64,000 nt of DNA, from NCBI GenBank assembly GCA_951812285.1, contig OX638292.1:2255001-2319000 (forward strand), written 5' to 3'. Shown in pieces: positions 29,118-37,952 of the stretch; within the stretch, counting starts at the first letter, position 1; every line of letters starts with the position of its first letter. Made by a program: the position numbers and the translations under genes. A model generated the notes under the pieces. It was given only the letters and a program-made list of their open reading frames with translations, had not been told where the DNA came from and did no database searches. The DNA comes from an uncultured Dehalococcoidia bacterium. GTDB taxonomy: Bacteria; Chloroflexota; Dehalococcoidia; Lucifugimonadales; UBA1127.

Positions 29118-30206
29118 CTACGCCGGGATGGGCTCGAAGGCGCCCGAGACGCGCTGGTGGCCGCCGTTCTCCTCGAGGGGCTCCTCGCGGTAGAGGCCGA
29201 GGGGCTCGAGGACGGGGGTGTCGGTGTACCAGAAGACGACGGACTCCTCGGTCGCGACGTGCTCGTGGAAGGCCCAGGACGGGACGACGAAGGTGTCCTT
29301 GGCGCTCCAATCGAATCGGACGCCGTTGATGACGGAGTAGCCGCTGCCGGTTATGACGTGGTAGACGACGCCGCCCGTGTGCCGGTGCGCTCGTGTGTGC
29401 ATGCCCGCCGGGAAGAGGGAGGCGTAGCAGGCCATCGACGCCATGGCGGGGCCGCCGGTCTGCGGGTTGGTGTACTCGAGGCAGATGCCGTCGAAGGGGC
29501 TGCCCTCGGTCTCACGGGCGAGGCGGGAGAGGGCGTCGTAGGTCTGGGCGAACTTGTAGTTGATGAGCGGCGAGTGGAGGCCTCCGCGGCTCACCCACGT
29601 GGGCCGCAGGGAGCCCGCGGCGAAGAGGCGCTGTGAGATTTCGTCGGACTTGGTCAGGGGCTGGCTCTCTTCCGGGTACTCCTCGCGGAAGGTGGCGTCA
29701 AGGTGGTTGACCAAGGTCGAGTCGAGGCCGTCGAGCCACACCATGGGGGCGTCGCCCTCGTTGCCGTGGTCGTGCCAGGTCCAGTTGGGCGTGGTAATGA
29801 AGTCGCCGGGCTCCATGTAGGTCTTCTCACCCTCGACAGCGGTGTAGGCGCTGCTGCCCTCGACGATGAGTCGCAGCGCGGAAGCGGTGTGGCGGTGGCT
29901 GGGCGCGACTTCGCCGGGGTTGATGATCTGCAAATTGGCCGAGAGGGTGCTGGTGGCGGGCCCGCGACCGAAGAGGCCGGGGTTGGAGAAGATGAGCACC
30001 CGGCGCTCGGCCATCTCCATGGGGACGATCTCGGCGGCGCGGAAGAGCAGGGGGCGGAAGTCCTGGTACTTCCAGAGGTAGGGGACGGCTTTCGGCTGGG
30101 GGTCTGTGCGGGCGACCCAGAGTGGACGGCTCTGGTAGCGCTTGACCTCCTCGTAGAAGAGCTCAAGGTCCTCCAAGCGGCTGCCGGAAATGGGCTCCTG
30201 TGCCAT
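29118..30206 (-). CDS. Bicupin dioxygenase, gentisate 1,2-dioxygenase-like
   Basis: Two cupin domains resembling gentisate/1-hydroxy-2-naphthoate dioxygenases, which cleave aromatic rings with Fe(II). The first cupin has APSHRHTASALRLIVEG and TPNWTWHDHGNEGDAPMVWL (His ligands in HRH and WHDH); the second has MHTRAHRHTGGVVYHVITG and PSWAFHEH. The 362 residues match the family. The ATG at 30206 follows AAGGGGGT. A paralogue lies at 48972-50051. The ring substrate is unknown. Confidence 0.85.
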   Translation of the reverse strand: MAQEPISGSRLEDLELFYEEVKRYQSRPLWVARTDPQPKAVPYLWKYQDFRPLLFRAAEIVPMEMAERRVLIFSNPGLFGRGPATSTLSANLQIINPGEVAPSHRHTASALRLIVEGSSAYTAVEGEKTYMEPGDFITTPNWTWHDHGNEGDAPMVWLDGLDSTLVNHLDATFREEYPEESQPLTKSDEISQRLFAAGSLRPTWVSRGGLHSPLINYKFAQTYDALSRLARETEGSPFDGICLEYTNPQTGGPAMASMACYASLFPAGMHTRAHRHTGGVVYHVITGSGYSVINGVRFDWSAKDTFVVPSWAFHEHVATEESVVFWYTDTPVLEPLGLYREEPLEENGGHQRVSGAFEPIPA

Positions 30207-30285
30207 GTCGCACCCCCTTCTGCCTCGGTAGCGGAAGGCTAGCACCGGCGTTGGGGGCGGTCAAGGCGCGGGGGCGCGCGAGCGG

Positions 30286-31284
30286 CTACACGCCGGGCAC
30301 TGAGCTGGTGGCGTCCTCCGCGGGGCGGACCGTGAAGTCCAAGACCTCGGTCACGGCGCCCTCCTGCTCGGTCTCGCCGTAGACGCCCGTGGCGACGACG
30401 ACGTCGCCGGCGCCGGAAATGAAGACGGGGCTGGCCTCGCCGACAACCCAGTCGTTGATGGTGAGCACCAACCTCAGCCCCACCAGCCTTACTTCGATTT
30501 CATTGATTGCGCCCGCGGCCAGGTCCATAAGGGGGCCTTCCTCCTGCCGCTCGAGGACGTTGGCGGGTCCCCTGTTGCCCAAGTCACTGCCAATCGGCGG
30601 CAACCCCATGGCCTGGCTTATCTCGACGAACTCATACGAGGCTATGCCGGGAACCCAGCCGTCGCTGTGGACCAGGCAGGCGAGGCCCTTGCCTGTGGGG
30701 TCGTCCGGGACGCGGAGGAAGATGCCGAAACTGAAGGGGTGCTCTTCGGCGTCGTACGGGTTAACGAAGCGGGCGGTGACGACCACGTCGGCTGCGGAGA
30801 CACCGGCGGCCAAGCGCTCGAACGTACCATTGTCGGGATCGTGCTGGAGTTCAACGTTCATTGGGCCGAATGTCCCCACAGGGGTCGGCACAGGCGTTGG
30901 GGTGGGCGTGGCGGTGGGGGCTGGTACTGGCGTTGGCGTGACCACGATCACCACTGGGCGGGGTGTTGACGTCGGGACGGCGGTTGGCGCGGGCGTGGGG
31001 GAAGGCGCCTGTGTCGGAACCGGAGCGGGCGTGGGAACCGGCGATGCGGTGGGCGAGGGTCTCGGGGTGTTGGTGGGGAACGCGGCTACGGTGGCTGCGA
31101 TGCCGGCCTGGACGGTGGCGTCGAGGTTGGGGGTGGCGGTGGGAGTCGCTGTGGGCAGGAGGGCGCGCACGGTGGCCTCGACGTCGGGGTGCTGTTCCGG
31201 GTCTTCTTGAGCGGTGCAGGCAGCGGCGGACAGGGAGACGGCCAGCAAGAGCGCGAAAAGGGCCAAGCAGGTTGTTGCACGCAT
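30286..31284 (-). CDS. Secreted lipoprotein with Pro/Thr-rich linker, unknown domain
   Basis: The N-terminal signal peptide ends in a lipobox (LSAAAC), so the protein is likely exported and lipidated. After a short linker come about 100 residues rich in Pro, Thr, Ala and Val (repeats of PTPxP), as in wall- or surface-spanning Chloroflexota proteins. The C-terminal domain of about 190 residues (from MNVELQHDPDNG) resembles a beta-sandwich of the concanavalin/laminin-G kind (ADVVVTARFVNPY, LVGLRLVLTINDWVVGE), but this is inference. The ATG at 31284 has GGAG; a TTG lies one codon before it. Confidence 0.75.
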   Translation of the reverse strand: MRATTCLALFALLLAVSLSAAACTAQEDPEQHPDVEATVRALLPTATPTATPNLDATVQAGIAATVAAFPTNTPRPSPTASPVPTPAPVPTQAPSPTPAPTAVPTSTPRPVVIVVTPTPVPAPTATPTPTPVPTPVGTFGPMNVELQHDPDNGTFERLAAGVSAADVVVTARFVNPYDAEEHPFSFGIFLRVPDDPTGKGLACLVHSDGWVPGIASYEFVEISQAMGLPPIGSDLGNRGPANVLERQEEGPLMDLAAGAINEIEVRLVGLRLVLTINDWVVGEASPVFISGAGDVVVATGVYGETEQEGAVTEVLDFTVRPAEDATSSVPGV

Positions 31285-31503
31285 CAAAGGCTCCCAACCA
31301 CAAGAAATTGCCGAGCCAACATGGGGACTCGTGACACCCAGCGGGTAGAAAGGAGCGCGAGGGCCCCCTCTCGGGACTTTTGCTGAGCTGCCGAGCCGCT
31401 GCGGGTAAGGACACTATTGCCCACCCGCACCAGTATGTCAAGAAGCCATTTGGCGCATTATTTCCACCAATCCAGCCGTTTTCTGCGCGGGAACCGCCCA
31501 CCC

Positions 31504-31512
31504 TGCTATACT
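31504..31512 (+). promoter_or_regulatory. Extended -10 element upstream of the first Rieske cluster
   Basis: TGC-TATACT at 31504-31512 fits the extended -10 class. No -35 match is present. It lies 40 bases before the small membrane protein that opens the cluster. Confidence 0.45.
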
Positions 31513-31551
31513 GCACGCGTCACGTCGACCATCGCGCTACGAGGGCGGAAG

Positions 31552-31779
31552 ATGAAGCGCGCGCACCAGTTTTTTGGACGAATACTCCTTGCTTCCGGAG
31601 TGTTCATGCTTTTCCTGATCGTCACTGACTTCACGGGGCCGGCGTTTCCCCTGTGGCTGAAGAACTGGACATTTGCAGTCTTCGGGCTGGCGCTGGCGGG
31701 GTTTGCGTTCACGTACAAGCGGTGGATGCCTGATGACCCGCCGACCGGCCCGCCCACGGACAAAGAGCGCCGCGAATAA
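31552..31779 (+). CDS. Small membrane protein (75 aa)
   Basis: Family not recognised. Two hydrophobic segments (ILLASGVFMLFLIV and FAVFGLALAGFAF) separated by a short turn predict a two-helix membrane protein with a hydrophilic C-terminus rich in Asp and Pro. It starts ten bases after a purine-rich GAGGGCGGAAG and ends nine bases before the Rieske oxygenase gene, so the two are probably co-transcribed. A longer start at 31417 would precede the -10 element and is unlikely. Confidence 0.6.
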   Translation: MKRAHQFFGRILLASGVFMLFLIVTDFTGPAFPLWLKNWTFAVFGLALAGFAFTYKRWMPDDPPTGPPTDKERRE

Positions 31780-31788
31780 GGAGGAGCC

Positions 31789-33051
31789 ATGCTGACCCAC
31801 GAGGAAAACGAACTCATCACGCAGTCAGGGCGGGGGACGCCCCTGGGCGAGATGATGCGCCTCTACTGGATCCCGGCCTTCTACTCGCACGAGATCCGCG
31901 AGAACGACGGCACGCCGCTGCGCCTGAAGCTGCTCGGCGAGGACCTCGTCGCGTTCCGGGACAGCGAGGGGAACGTGGGCGTCATGGAGGAGTTCTGCCC
32001 GCACCGGGGCGCGTCGCTGGCGCTGGCGAGGAACGAGGAGCGCGGGCTTACGTGCATCTACCACGGTTGGAAATTCGACGCGCAGGGCAACTGCGTGGAC
32101 ATGCCCTCGGAGCCGGCGGAGTCGAACTTCAAGGACAAGGTGAGGGCGCGCGCCTTCGCGACGCGCGAGGCCGCGGGCATCGTCTGGTGCTACATGGGCA
32201 CGAGCGCGACGCTGCCGCCCTTCCCCTCGTTCCAGTGGACGCAGGTGCCGGAGGACCACCTGAGCGCAATCAAGACGCTGCAGGAGTGCAACTTTCTACA
32301 GGGGCTGGAGGGTGGCATCGACTCATCGCACGCCTCGTTCCTGCACAGGTCGTACGGCGGCGTCCGCACGGGCTGGGGGAACCCGGTCAACGGGCTCATC
32401 ATGGCCGACACGGCGCCAAAGCTGGAGGTTGAGTACACCTCCTACGGCTACCGCTACGCGGCTGTACGGCAGGCGGGGCCGGGCGAGGAGTACGTGCGCA
32501 TGACGCCGTACATCCTGCCCTTCTACAGCTACATCCCCGGCCCGCCAGGCCGCACCAACGGCTTCTCCATCTGGGTTCCGCGCGACGACCACTCATGCTG
32601 GCAGTGGGAGATCGGCTTCAACGAGGAGCGGCCCTTCACCACGCAGGAGCGGCACGACCGGCGCGAGCAGTTCGGCTTCCACGACCTAGAGCCGGGGTTC
32701 CGCAAGGCGCGCAACCGCGACAACTGGTACCAGCAGGACCGGGAGGCAATGAAGTCGCGCGGGTTCTCGGGCATCTTCGGCACGCGGACGCAGGACCATG
32801 CCGTGCAGGAGAGCATGGGCACGATCTACGACCGCACCCGCGAGCACCTCGGGACAAGCGACCGGGCCATCATCGCGATGCGGCGGCTGCTGTCGGAGTC
32901 CGTGCGCAACTTCCAGGAGGGCATCACGCCGCCGGGGCTGGACCATGACATCCCCTTCGAGCTCATCCGCGGCGACGACTTTGTGAAGCCCGCGGACATC
33001 ACCTGGCAGGAGGCGCGCCCGCTCGACCCCGGGCACGCGCTGGTGCGGTAG
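31789..33051 (+). CDS. Rieske non-haem iron oxygenase, alpha subunit (copy 1)
   Basis: Aromatic-ring-hydroxylating oxygenase of the phthalate/phenoxybenzoate dioxygenase or demethylase type. The Rieske [2Fe-2S] ligands are Cys70, His72, Cys89 and His92 (CPHRGA, CIYHGW). The mononuclear iron ligands are His181 and His186 in IDSSHASFLH, with the bridging Asp178. The 420 residues fit alpha-only (homotrimeric) oxygenases. AAGGAGG precedes the ATG. No reductase or ferredoxin gene is nearby. It is followed within 50 bases by an amidohydrolase. Confidence 0.93.
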   Translation: MLTHEENELITQSGRGTPLGEMMRLYWIPAFYSHEIRENDGTPLRLKLLGEDLVAFRDSEGNVGVMEEFCPHRGASLALARNEERGLTCIYHGWKFDAQGNCVDMPSEPAESNFKDKVRARAFATREAAGIVWCYMGTSATLPPFPSFQWTQVPEDHLSAIKTLQECNFLQGLEGGIDSSHASFLHRSYGGVRTGWGNPVNGLIMADTAPKLEVEYTSYGYRYAAVRQAGPGEEYVRMTPYILPFYSYIPGPPGRTNGFSIWVPRDDHSCWQWEIGFNEERPFTTQERHDRREQFGFHDLEPGFRKARNRDNWYQQDREAMKSRGFSGIFGTRTQDHAVQESMGTIYDRTREHLGTSDRAIIAMRRLLSESVRNFQEGITPPGLDHDIPFELIRGDDFVKPADITWQEARPLDPGHALVR

Positions 33052-33098
33052 AAGGCATCGGGCAGGGCTCCCGACGAACGGAAGGCAGGAGGACCGCC

Positions 33099-34274
33099 AT
33101 GGCGAAGAACGGCTTCAGGGTGATCGACGCTGAGCCGCACATGATGGAGCCGCTGGAGATCTGGGTCGAGCGATTGCCGGAGCCGTTCCGGTCTCGGACG
33201 CATGTGGTGCGGCCGGAGAACGGCGGTTTCCTCGAGGGGAGCAGCGGACGCATCGTGCTGGACGGCGTCGAGACGCCCAAGTCGACGGCCAACCCCATGG
33301 TGCGCCGGCGCAGCCAGCGCCGGGTGACGGCGAACCCGGGCCTGATGAAGGTCACCAAGGACCCCTCGCCGGATGTCTTCCTGGAGGGCTTCGACATCGA
33401 GGGCATCGACATCGGCGTGTTCATGCCGACGGTGGCGATGGGCATGGTGCGCTACGACGACCTCGACCCGGAGCACGCGCTGGCGCTGTGCCAGGTCTAC
33501 AACGACTACACGGCCGAGTTCTGCAGCGCGCACCCGGACCGGTTCAAATTCTGGGCGTGGGTGCCGCCGCACGACGCCAAGCTGGCCGCGGGCGAGGCCC
33601 GGCGCGCCGTCGAGGAGCTGGGGGCGGTGGCGGTCGCGATGACGGGCGGCGCGGTGAACGGCAACCTGCTCAGCGACGAGCACTTCGACCCGCTGTGGCA
33701 GGAGATGGACCGGCTTGGCACGGCCTTCGGGATGCACGGACCGCCGGCCAACTACCTGCTGCGCGACAACTACAACCACCGCTACTGGGGCAAGCGGAAC
33801 ATGGAGATCGTCGGCAACGCGATGGTGGGGCCGGTGCACGCAATGACGCAGCTCGCAGAGCTGACTATCGGCGGGGTGCTTGAGCGGTTCCCAAACCTGA
33901 AGCCGGTCTTCATGGAGGTCAACGCGAGCTGGCTGCCATGGTTCCTCTGGAGGCTGGACGACAAGTGGGAGACCCACGCTCCGGACATGGACTACGAACT
34001 TTCGATGCTGCCGAGCGAGTACTTTCAGAGACAGGGCTACTGCGTGGTGGAGCCGGAGGAGGGGCCGATCAAGTTCGCCATCGACTTCATGGGGGCCGAC
34101 CGGCTGCTGTTCTCGACGGACTACCCGCACTCCGACTGCATCTTCCCGGAGGCGGTCAACACGTTCCTCGCGCAGGAGCATATCCCCGACGATGCCAAGC
34201 GGAAGATCCTGTGGGAGAACGGGGCAAAGCTCTTCGGCATCCCGGCGCCGGTTGAAGCGGCGGCCGGCGGGTAG
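33099..34274 (+). CDS. Amidohydrolase (ACMSD/decarboxylase-like, amidohydrolase 2 family)
   Basis: TIM-barrel metal-dependent hydrolase or decarboxylase. Recognisable elements are DAEPHMMEPLEIW at the N-terminus (first metal motif), FGMHGPPANYLLR, the barrel strand FPNLKPVFMEVNASWLPWFL and the catalytic-Asp region FSTDYPHSDCIFPEAV. The 391 residues are typical of the group with aminocarboxymuconate-semialdehyde decarboxylase and 5-carboxyvanillate decarboxylase. Its place directly after a Rieske oxygenase suggests it acts on the ring-oxidation product. AGGAGG precedes the ATG. Confidence 0.88.
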   Translation: MAKNGFRVIDAEPHMMEPLEIWVERLPEPFRSRTHVVRPENGGFLEGSSGRIVLDGVETPKSTANPMVRRRSQRRVTANPGLMKVTKDPSPDVFLEGFDIEGIDIGVFMPTVAMGMVRYDDLDPEHALALCQVYNDYTAEFCSAHPDRFKFWAWVPPHDAKLAAGEARRAVEELGAVAVAMTGGAVNGNLLSDEHFDPLWQEMDRLGTAFGMHGPPANYLLRDNYNHRYWGKRNMEIVGNAMVGPVHAMTQLAELTIGGVLERFPNLKPVFMEVNASWLPWFLWRLDDKWETHAPDMDYELSMLPSEYFQRQGYCVVEPEEGPIKFAIDFMGADRLLFSTDYPHSDCIFPEAVNTFLAQEHIPDDAKRKILWENGAKLFGIPAPVEAAAGG

Positions 34275-34282
34275 GGCACTAC

Positions 34283-34453
34283 TTGGACAGGCGACTTGAA
34301 CTCGCGGGCTGGATGCTGTGGCTGGTGGGTGTTGGCTTCTTCACGGTGTCCGGCCTGCGCAACGGCGATGTGTGGACCGTCATCGGTTCCGTGCTGTTCG
34401 GCGTGGGGATCGTGTGCCTGCTGATTCCGCTGCTGCGACGGAAGGGTGGGTAG
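34283..34453 (+). CDS. Small two-helix membrane protein (56 aa)
   Basis: Family not recognised. Reading from TTG at 34283 (an ATG at 34313 is the alternative) gives two hydrophobic helices (WMLWLVGVGFFTVSGL and VWTVIGSVLFGVGIVCLLI) and a basic end RRKGG. It starts eight bases after the amidohydrolase stop, suggesting operon membership. No clear Shine-Dalgarno precedes the TTG. Confidence 0.5.
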   Translation: MDRRLELAGWMLWLVGVGFFTVSGLRNGDVWTVIGSVLFGVGIVCLLIPLLRRKGG

Positions 34454-34459
34454 CGGCAG

Positions 34460-35065
34460 CTAGCCTCGTCCTTCCAGCTCCGCCTGGGCGGCGGCGAGGT
34501 CTTCGGGTGTGTCCAGGTCCATGAAGGTGCGTCCCTCAGGGTCGAGGGTGCGCACCTCTTCTTTTGTCAGCAACTCCACGGGGGCCGACGCCGTCAGGTC
34601 TCGGAGGGCTGCGCGGCCGGACTCAAGCAGGGACGCGATGGTGGGCGCGAGGGCGGTGGGGTAGACGCCGGGCATCGGCTGCGGACCGTGATCGGTCTCG
34701 GGCAGCGTCATGGTGTCGGCGCGGCGACGGGCGTTGAGGGCTTCGAGGAGGGCGGGGGCGAGGAACGGGGCGTCGCAGGGGACGGCGAGGGCGTAGGGCG
34801 TCGGGCAGGCGAGGAGGCCGCTGTAGAGGCCCATGAGCGGGCCCCGGCCGGGCTCGGCGTCGGCGACGGTTGGGAGGCCGAGGAAGGCGAGCGACTCGGG
34901 GTCGTTGGTGACGACGATGACGCCGGACACGAGGGGCTGGATGGCGGCGACGACGTGCTCGATGAGGGTGCTGCCGCCGAGGCGCAACAGGGGCTTGGGG
35001 GCGCCCATGCGCCTTCCCGCGCCGCCGGCGAGGACGATGCCCGTGATCTCAGGATGGCCGGGCAT
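34460..35065 (-). CDS. mobA: Molybdenum cofactor guanylyltransferase
   Basis: Attaches GMP to molybdopterin to make the bis-MGD precursor. The 201 residues start with the nucleotidyltransferase signature GIVLAGGAGRRMGAPKPLL and have GPLMGLYSGLLA and AVPCDAPFLAPALL (metal-binding Asp). It shares a three-base junction with the methyltransferase upstream. A sulfite-oxidase-like molybdoprotein lies 3.5 kb away, but that family uses unmodified Moco, so MobA must serve another enzyme. Confidence 0.87.
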   Translation of the reverse strand: MPGHPEITGIVLAGGAGRRMGAPKPLLRLGGSTLIEHVVAAIQPLVSGVIVVTNDPESLAFLGLPTVADAEPGRGPLMGLYSGLLACPTPYALAVPCDAPFLAPALLEALNARRRADTMTLPETDHGPQPMPGVYPTALAPTIASLLESGRAALRDLTASAPVELLTKEEVRTLDPEGRTFMDLDTPEDLAAAQAELEGRG

Positions 35066-35067
35066 TG

Positions 35068-35955
35068 CTACGCCTCGCTGACCGAGGGCCTCCACGATAC
35101 GATGGCTGTCCGGCGGGGGCGTACGCCCTTGACCGTGAAGCCCTCTGGCGTCTCGTTGAGCAGCTCGTCCGCGGCGGCGCGGAGACGGTCTTCGGCCTCG
35201 GAGCCCTCCTCGACGCCGAGGCGGCGGCGGAGCTGCTCCATCGCGTCGGCGCGGTCGGTGTCGAGGACGGCGGTCTCCTCGGAGAGCATCGCGACGTCGG
35301 GATAGATGTCCATGGCCCAGAGGAGGTTGAGGACGTCGGGCAGGCCGGGGAGCGGGGTCGGCGCGGAGCCGTGGACGCGCTCGTAGAAGGGTATCTCCAG
35401 CGCGCCGGGCGTCTCCATCATCTCGACGACCACGACTCTGCCGGTGGCGTGCTCCTGCATCCGGGTGACAAAGGGGGCGGCATCTGCGACGTGGTGCAGC
35501 ACGAGGGAGCAAAGGACAATGTCGGCGGAGGGAGCCTCGGCTTCTTCCCATGCCTCGTTGATGACGGTGATGTTGCCTATGCCGGCCTCTGCGGCGCGGG
35601 ACTGCAACTGCTCGACGGAGTCTTCCGAGGGCTCGACGACGGTGACGTGCCTGGCGCGGGTCGCGAGGGGTAGGGCGTAGCGGCCCGCGCCGCCGCCGAC
35701 GTCGAGGACGGTGGCGTCCGGCGGCAGGGCGGCGTAGAGGGCGTTGAGGACGGAGTCGTCGGTGCGGTAGGGGTCCTGCGGGCGGTTGGAGTAGGTGAAT
35801 CCGCCGTGGCCGCCGGGGACGTGGCCTCCGTGGCCATGGGCGTGGTCGCCGTGGCCGTGGGCGCCATGCCCGTGGCCTTCGCCGCCTCGGAGCGCCGAGG
35901 ATTCGCGCTCGTGGGCGAGGAGCTTCTCTCGCCAGGCGTTGATGACTGAGTCCAT
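35068..35955 (-). CDS. SAM-dependent methyltransferase with His-rich insert
   Basis: Class I methyltransferase: motif I VLDVGGGAGRYALPLA, then VTVVEPSEDSVEQL and ADIVLCSLVLHHVADA. Residues 26-52 or so are a His/Gly-rich stretch (GHGHGAHGHGDHAHGHGGH) that could bind metal. AAAGGAG precedes the ATG at 35955. The C-terminal part includes FTVKGVRPRRTAIVSWRP. Substrate unknown. Located just upstream of mobA in the same direction. Confidence 0.82.
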   Translation of the reverse strand: MDSVINAWREKLLAHERESSALRGGEGHGHGAHGHGDHAHGHGGHVPGGHGGFTYSNRPQDPYRTDDSVLNALYAALPPDATVLDVGGGAGRYALPLATRARHVTVVEPSEDSVEQLQSRAAEAGIGNITVINEAWEEAEAPSADIVLCSLVLHHVADAAPFVTRMQEHATGRVVVVEMMETPGALEIPFYERVHGSAPTPLPGLPDVLNLLWAMDIYPDVAMLSEETAVLDTDRADAMEQLRRRLGVEEGSEAEDRLRAAADELLNETPEGFTVKGVRPRRTAIVSWRPSVSEA

Positions 35956-36758
35956 GGGTGTGCTCCTTTGGGTGGGATTCACGCGTCGATTGTTAGAGGG
36001 AGCGCGCTTTGACCCTATTTCGGCGGCGCGTTCCCGGCCAGCCGTGCATACCCAATGCCAGAGGCCGGGACGGACCAACGAAATGCCTTATCCGAGAAAC
36101 AATGTGTATCTGGAATTGCCGGTTTTAGATACGGATTGTTTTCCAATACAATTCATAGCTGTTTAAAGAACTCCATGGCCATGTTGGATGCGAGGGATTC
36201 ATGTTGTGCAGGGCGCTGTCCATACGCAAAGGGTAGCGAGATGCGGGTCGCTATGGCAAGGGGGTAGTGGCAGGGTTGGGGGTTCCCGCTGAGGCGGGAC
36301 GGGCCATTCGGGGGAGGTTGGGATGCGAGGGGGTGCAGGAATGCCGTCGAGGGGCGCCCCTGGACGGCATTCGATTCGATTCGAGTCGTGCCAAGTGAAA
36401 TTCTGCGGGACGAGTCCCCTTGGAAAGTGGGGTTTCCAGATACGACTCGATTGATCACGTTGCGGGGGTTGCGAGCCGTTACCAGTGGGTTTCGGGCTTC
36501 TACGAGTAGCGTTTTCCGCATTTTTTCGTGTACTTGCAGGGTGTGTGCGGTGGCTGCGGGGTTGTGGTCTGTGGTCGTGCGTGGGTGTGTCATGGTGGGA
36601 GGGTAGCGGAGGGAGAGGGTTTTGCGCGACGGGTTGGTGGCAGGGTAGGGGGACTGCCCCGCCCCCGCATCGGAGTACGGGACAGGCCTCTTGCTGGTAT
36701 GACGGTGGGGGGAGGGGTGGGGACAGAGGGGACTTGAAGTGACGTAGGCGAAAGCTGG
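35956..36758. repeat. Intergenic region with structured element and repeats
   Basis: No gene supported. Positions 36080-36180 are AT-richer than the surroundings. Positions 36339-36449 form a densely paired block (stems GAATGCCGTC/GACGGCATTC, CGAGTCGT/ACGACTCG, CCAAG/CTTGG, GGAAA/TTTCC). A third copy of the module GGTAGCGG...GTGGCAGGGT lies at 36590-36652. Confidence 0.6.
36339..36449. other. Possible structured RNA element
   Basis: First hairpin: 10-bp stem 36339-36348 with 36363-36372, enclosing the self-complementary GGGGCGCCCC. Second unit: 8-bp stem 36382-36389 with 36442-36449, enclosing CCAAG/CTTGG (with inner GGGA/TCCC) and GGAAA/TTTCC hairpins, like a three-way junction. Strand and function unknown. 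Confidence 0.4.
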
Positions 36759-37799
36759 TCAACCTACGTACTCCTGGAGCCGCCTCCGTATGTTATCCAA
36801 AGCCGGGATCTCAGGGTGGTCCTGCTTCCTTTGGACGAGTCCGTTCACGAATTTCAGCAGGCTTTCCGCATTGGACAGATGATGCGCTCTCCACCATTGG
36901 GAGCAAACGTAGAATCGTCCGGCGTAGAGCCTCTGATAGTACCTCTCGCGTCCATCCGGGCCTTTCCTTCCCGCTGCCTCTCTGCGCAAGAGCGGGAAGT
37001 TGCTAATTTGGAGTCCCAATTCGTGCCTGCAGAAGTGCTCATCCATCAGATTGCCCAACTCCATCTCATCGAGAAGGGAGGGGTAGTCTTCCAACAAGGT
37101 TTCCAATAGGTTTCGCACAAGCGGCTGGAGGGAACCGCGTGGTTCTGGCGATACTGGGGGCGGCTTTGGGCGGGGTGTCGGTGACCTTCCGGCCAGGTCC
37201 AGTAGCTTTGAAGCCCGCATGAACAGCTCAGCGGTGTCATTCACGGCGGTGGCCTTTTGGAGGGTGGGCTGAAGCAGCCGTTCAGCAAAGGCTTCGTTGG
37301 TCAGGAGGTCCCACACAACCTCCGGGTACTCGTCCCGCAGGTTGTCGAACAGGGCTTCCAGCGGCCTCTGCACGCCAGGGTTGACCTTTGGCGAGGCAAA
37401 GCAGATATTAAGTTGCGTTTCCGTCGGGTGGTAGGCTTGAAGCGTCAGCATAGTGCGCAGGAGCTTCTTCAACACCCTGTTCTCCGGGCCGCCCAAGTAG
37501 TTCAGGCCAGCCTCGTGGAAGGCGACGTCGATGGCGTAGACGCCGCCTTCTCGATCGACTCCCATGACATCGATCTCCGCCTGCTGAATGAATTGCGCGG
37601 CAGTCTTGGTCTGCTTGAAGACTTTGCCATCGGCATCGTCAAAACGGCGCTTCATGGCGGCGAACATTTCGTCCAACTCGGTGTTATCCATGAATCTAGG
37701 CCAGTGGGGAGAAGGCTTCCAATTGGTCTGCACGAGCCAGCACTCCTTGACGTGCCGGAGGTAGGAATAGCCGAGGGATTCGCCAATCTCTATCTTCAC
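36759..37799 (-). CDS. Hypothetical protein, possible PD-(D/E)XK-type nuclease
   Basis: A 346-residue protein starting MKIEIGESLGYSYLRHVKEC. Residues 65-120 read QFIQQAEIDVMGVDREGG, YAIDVAFHEAGLNY and RVLKKLLRTMLTL. The order Glu-x-Asp, then a beta-strand ending in Asp and a basic helix is reminiscent of restriction-like nucleases, but the canonical Lys of E-x-K is not obvious, so this is inference. The C-terminal half (from PSLLDEMELGNLMDEHF) may be a separate domain. Surrounding GC is lower than in the ribosomal region, hinting at transfer. No methyltransferase or helicase partner adjoins it. Confidence 0.6.
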   Translation of the reverse strand: MKIEIGESLGYSYLRHVKECWLVQTNWKPSPHWPRFMDNTELDEMFAAMKRRFDDADGKVFKQTKTAAQFIQQAEIDVMGVDREGGVYAIDVAFHEAGLNYLGGPENRVLKKLLRTMLTLQAYHPTETQLNICFASPKVNPGVQRPLEALFDNLRDEYPEVVWDLLTNEAFAERLLQPTLQKATAVNDTAELFMRASKLLDLAGRSPTPRPKPPPVSPEPRGSLQPLVRNLLETLLEDYPSLLDEMELGNLMDEHFCRHELGLQISNFPLLRREAAGRKGPDGRERYYQRLYAGRFYVCSQWWRAHHLSNAESLLKFVNGLVQRKQDHPEIPALDNIRRRLQEYVG

Positions 37800-37952
37800 A
37801 ACCTACCCATCCTCACTTCGCTTTAGCATCAACGTATCATACTAGGATTTCTCGAGGATGAGACAACAATCCGGCTACAGCAGGAGCACCGTTTGGCATG
37901 CGCCTGCACTATGGGCTATGATTCCTGAAAATGGGACATATGGAGGTCTGGT

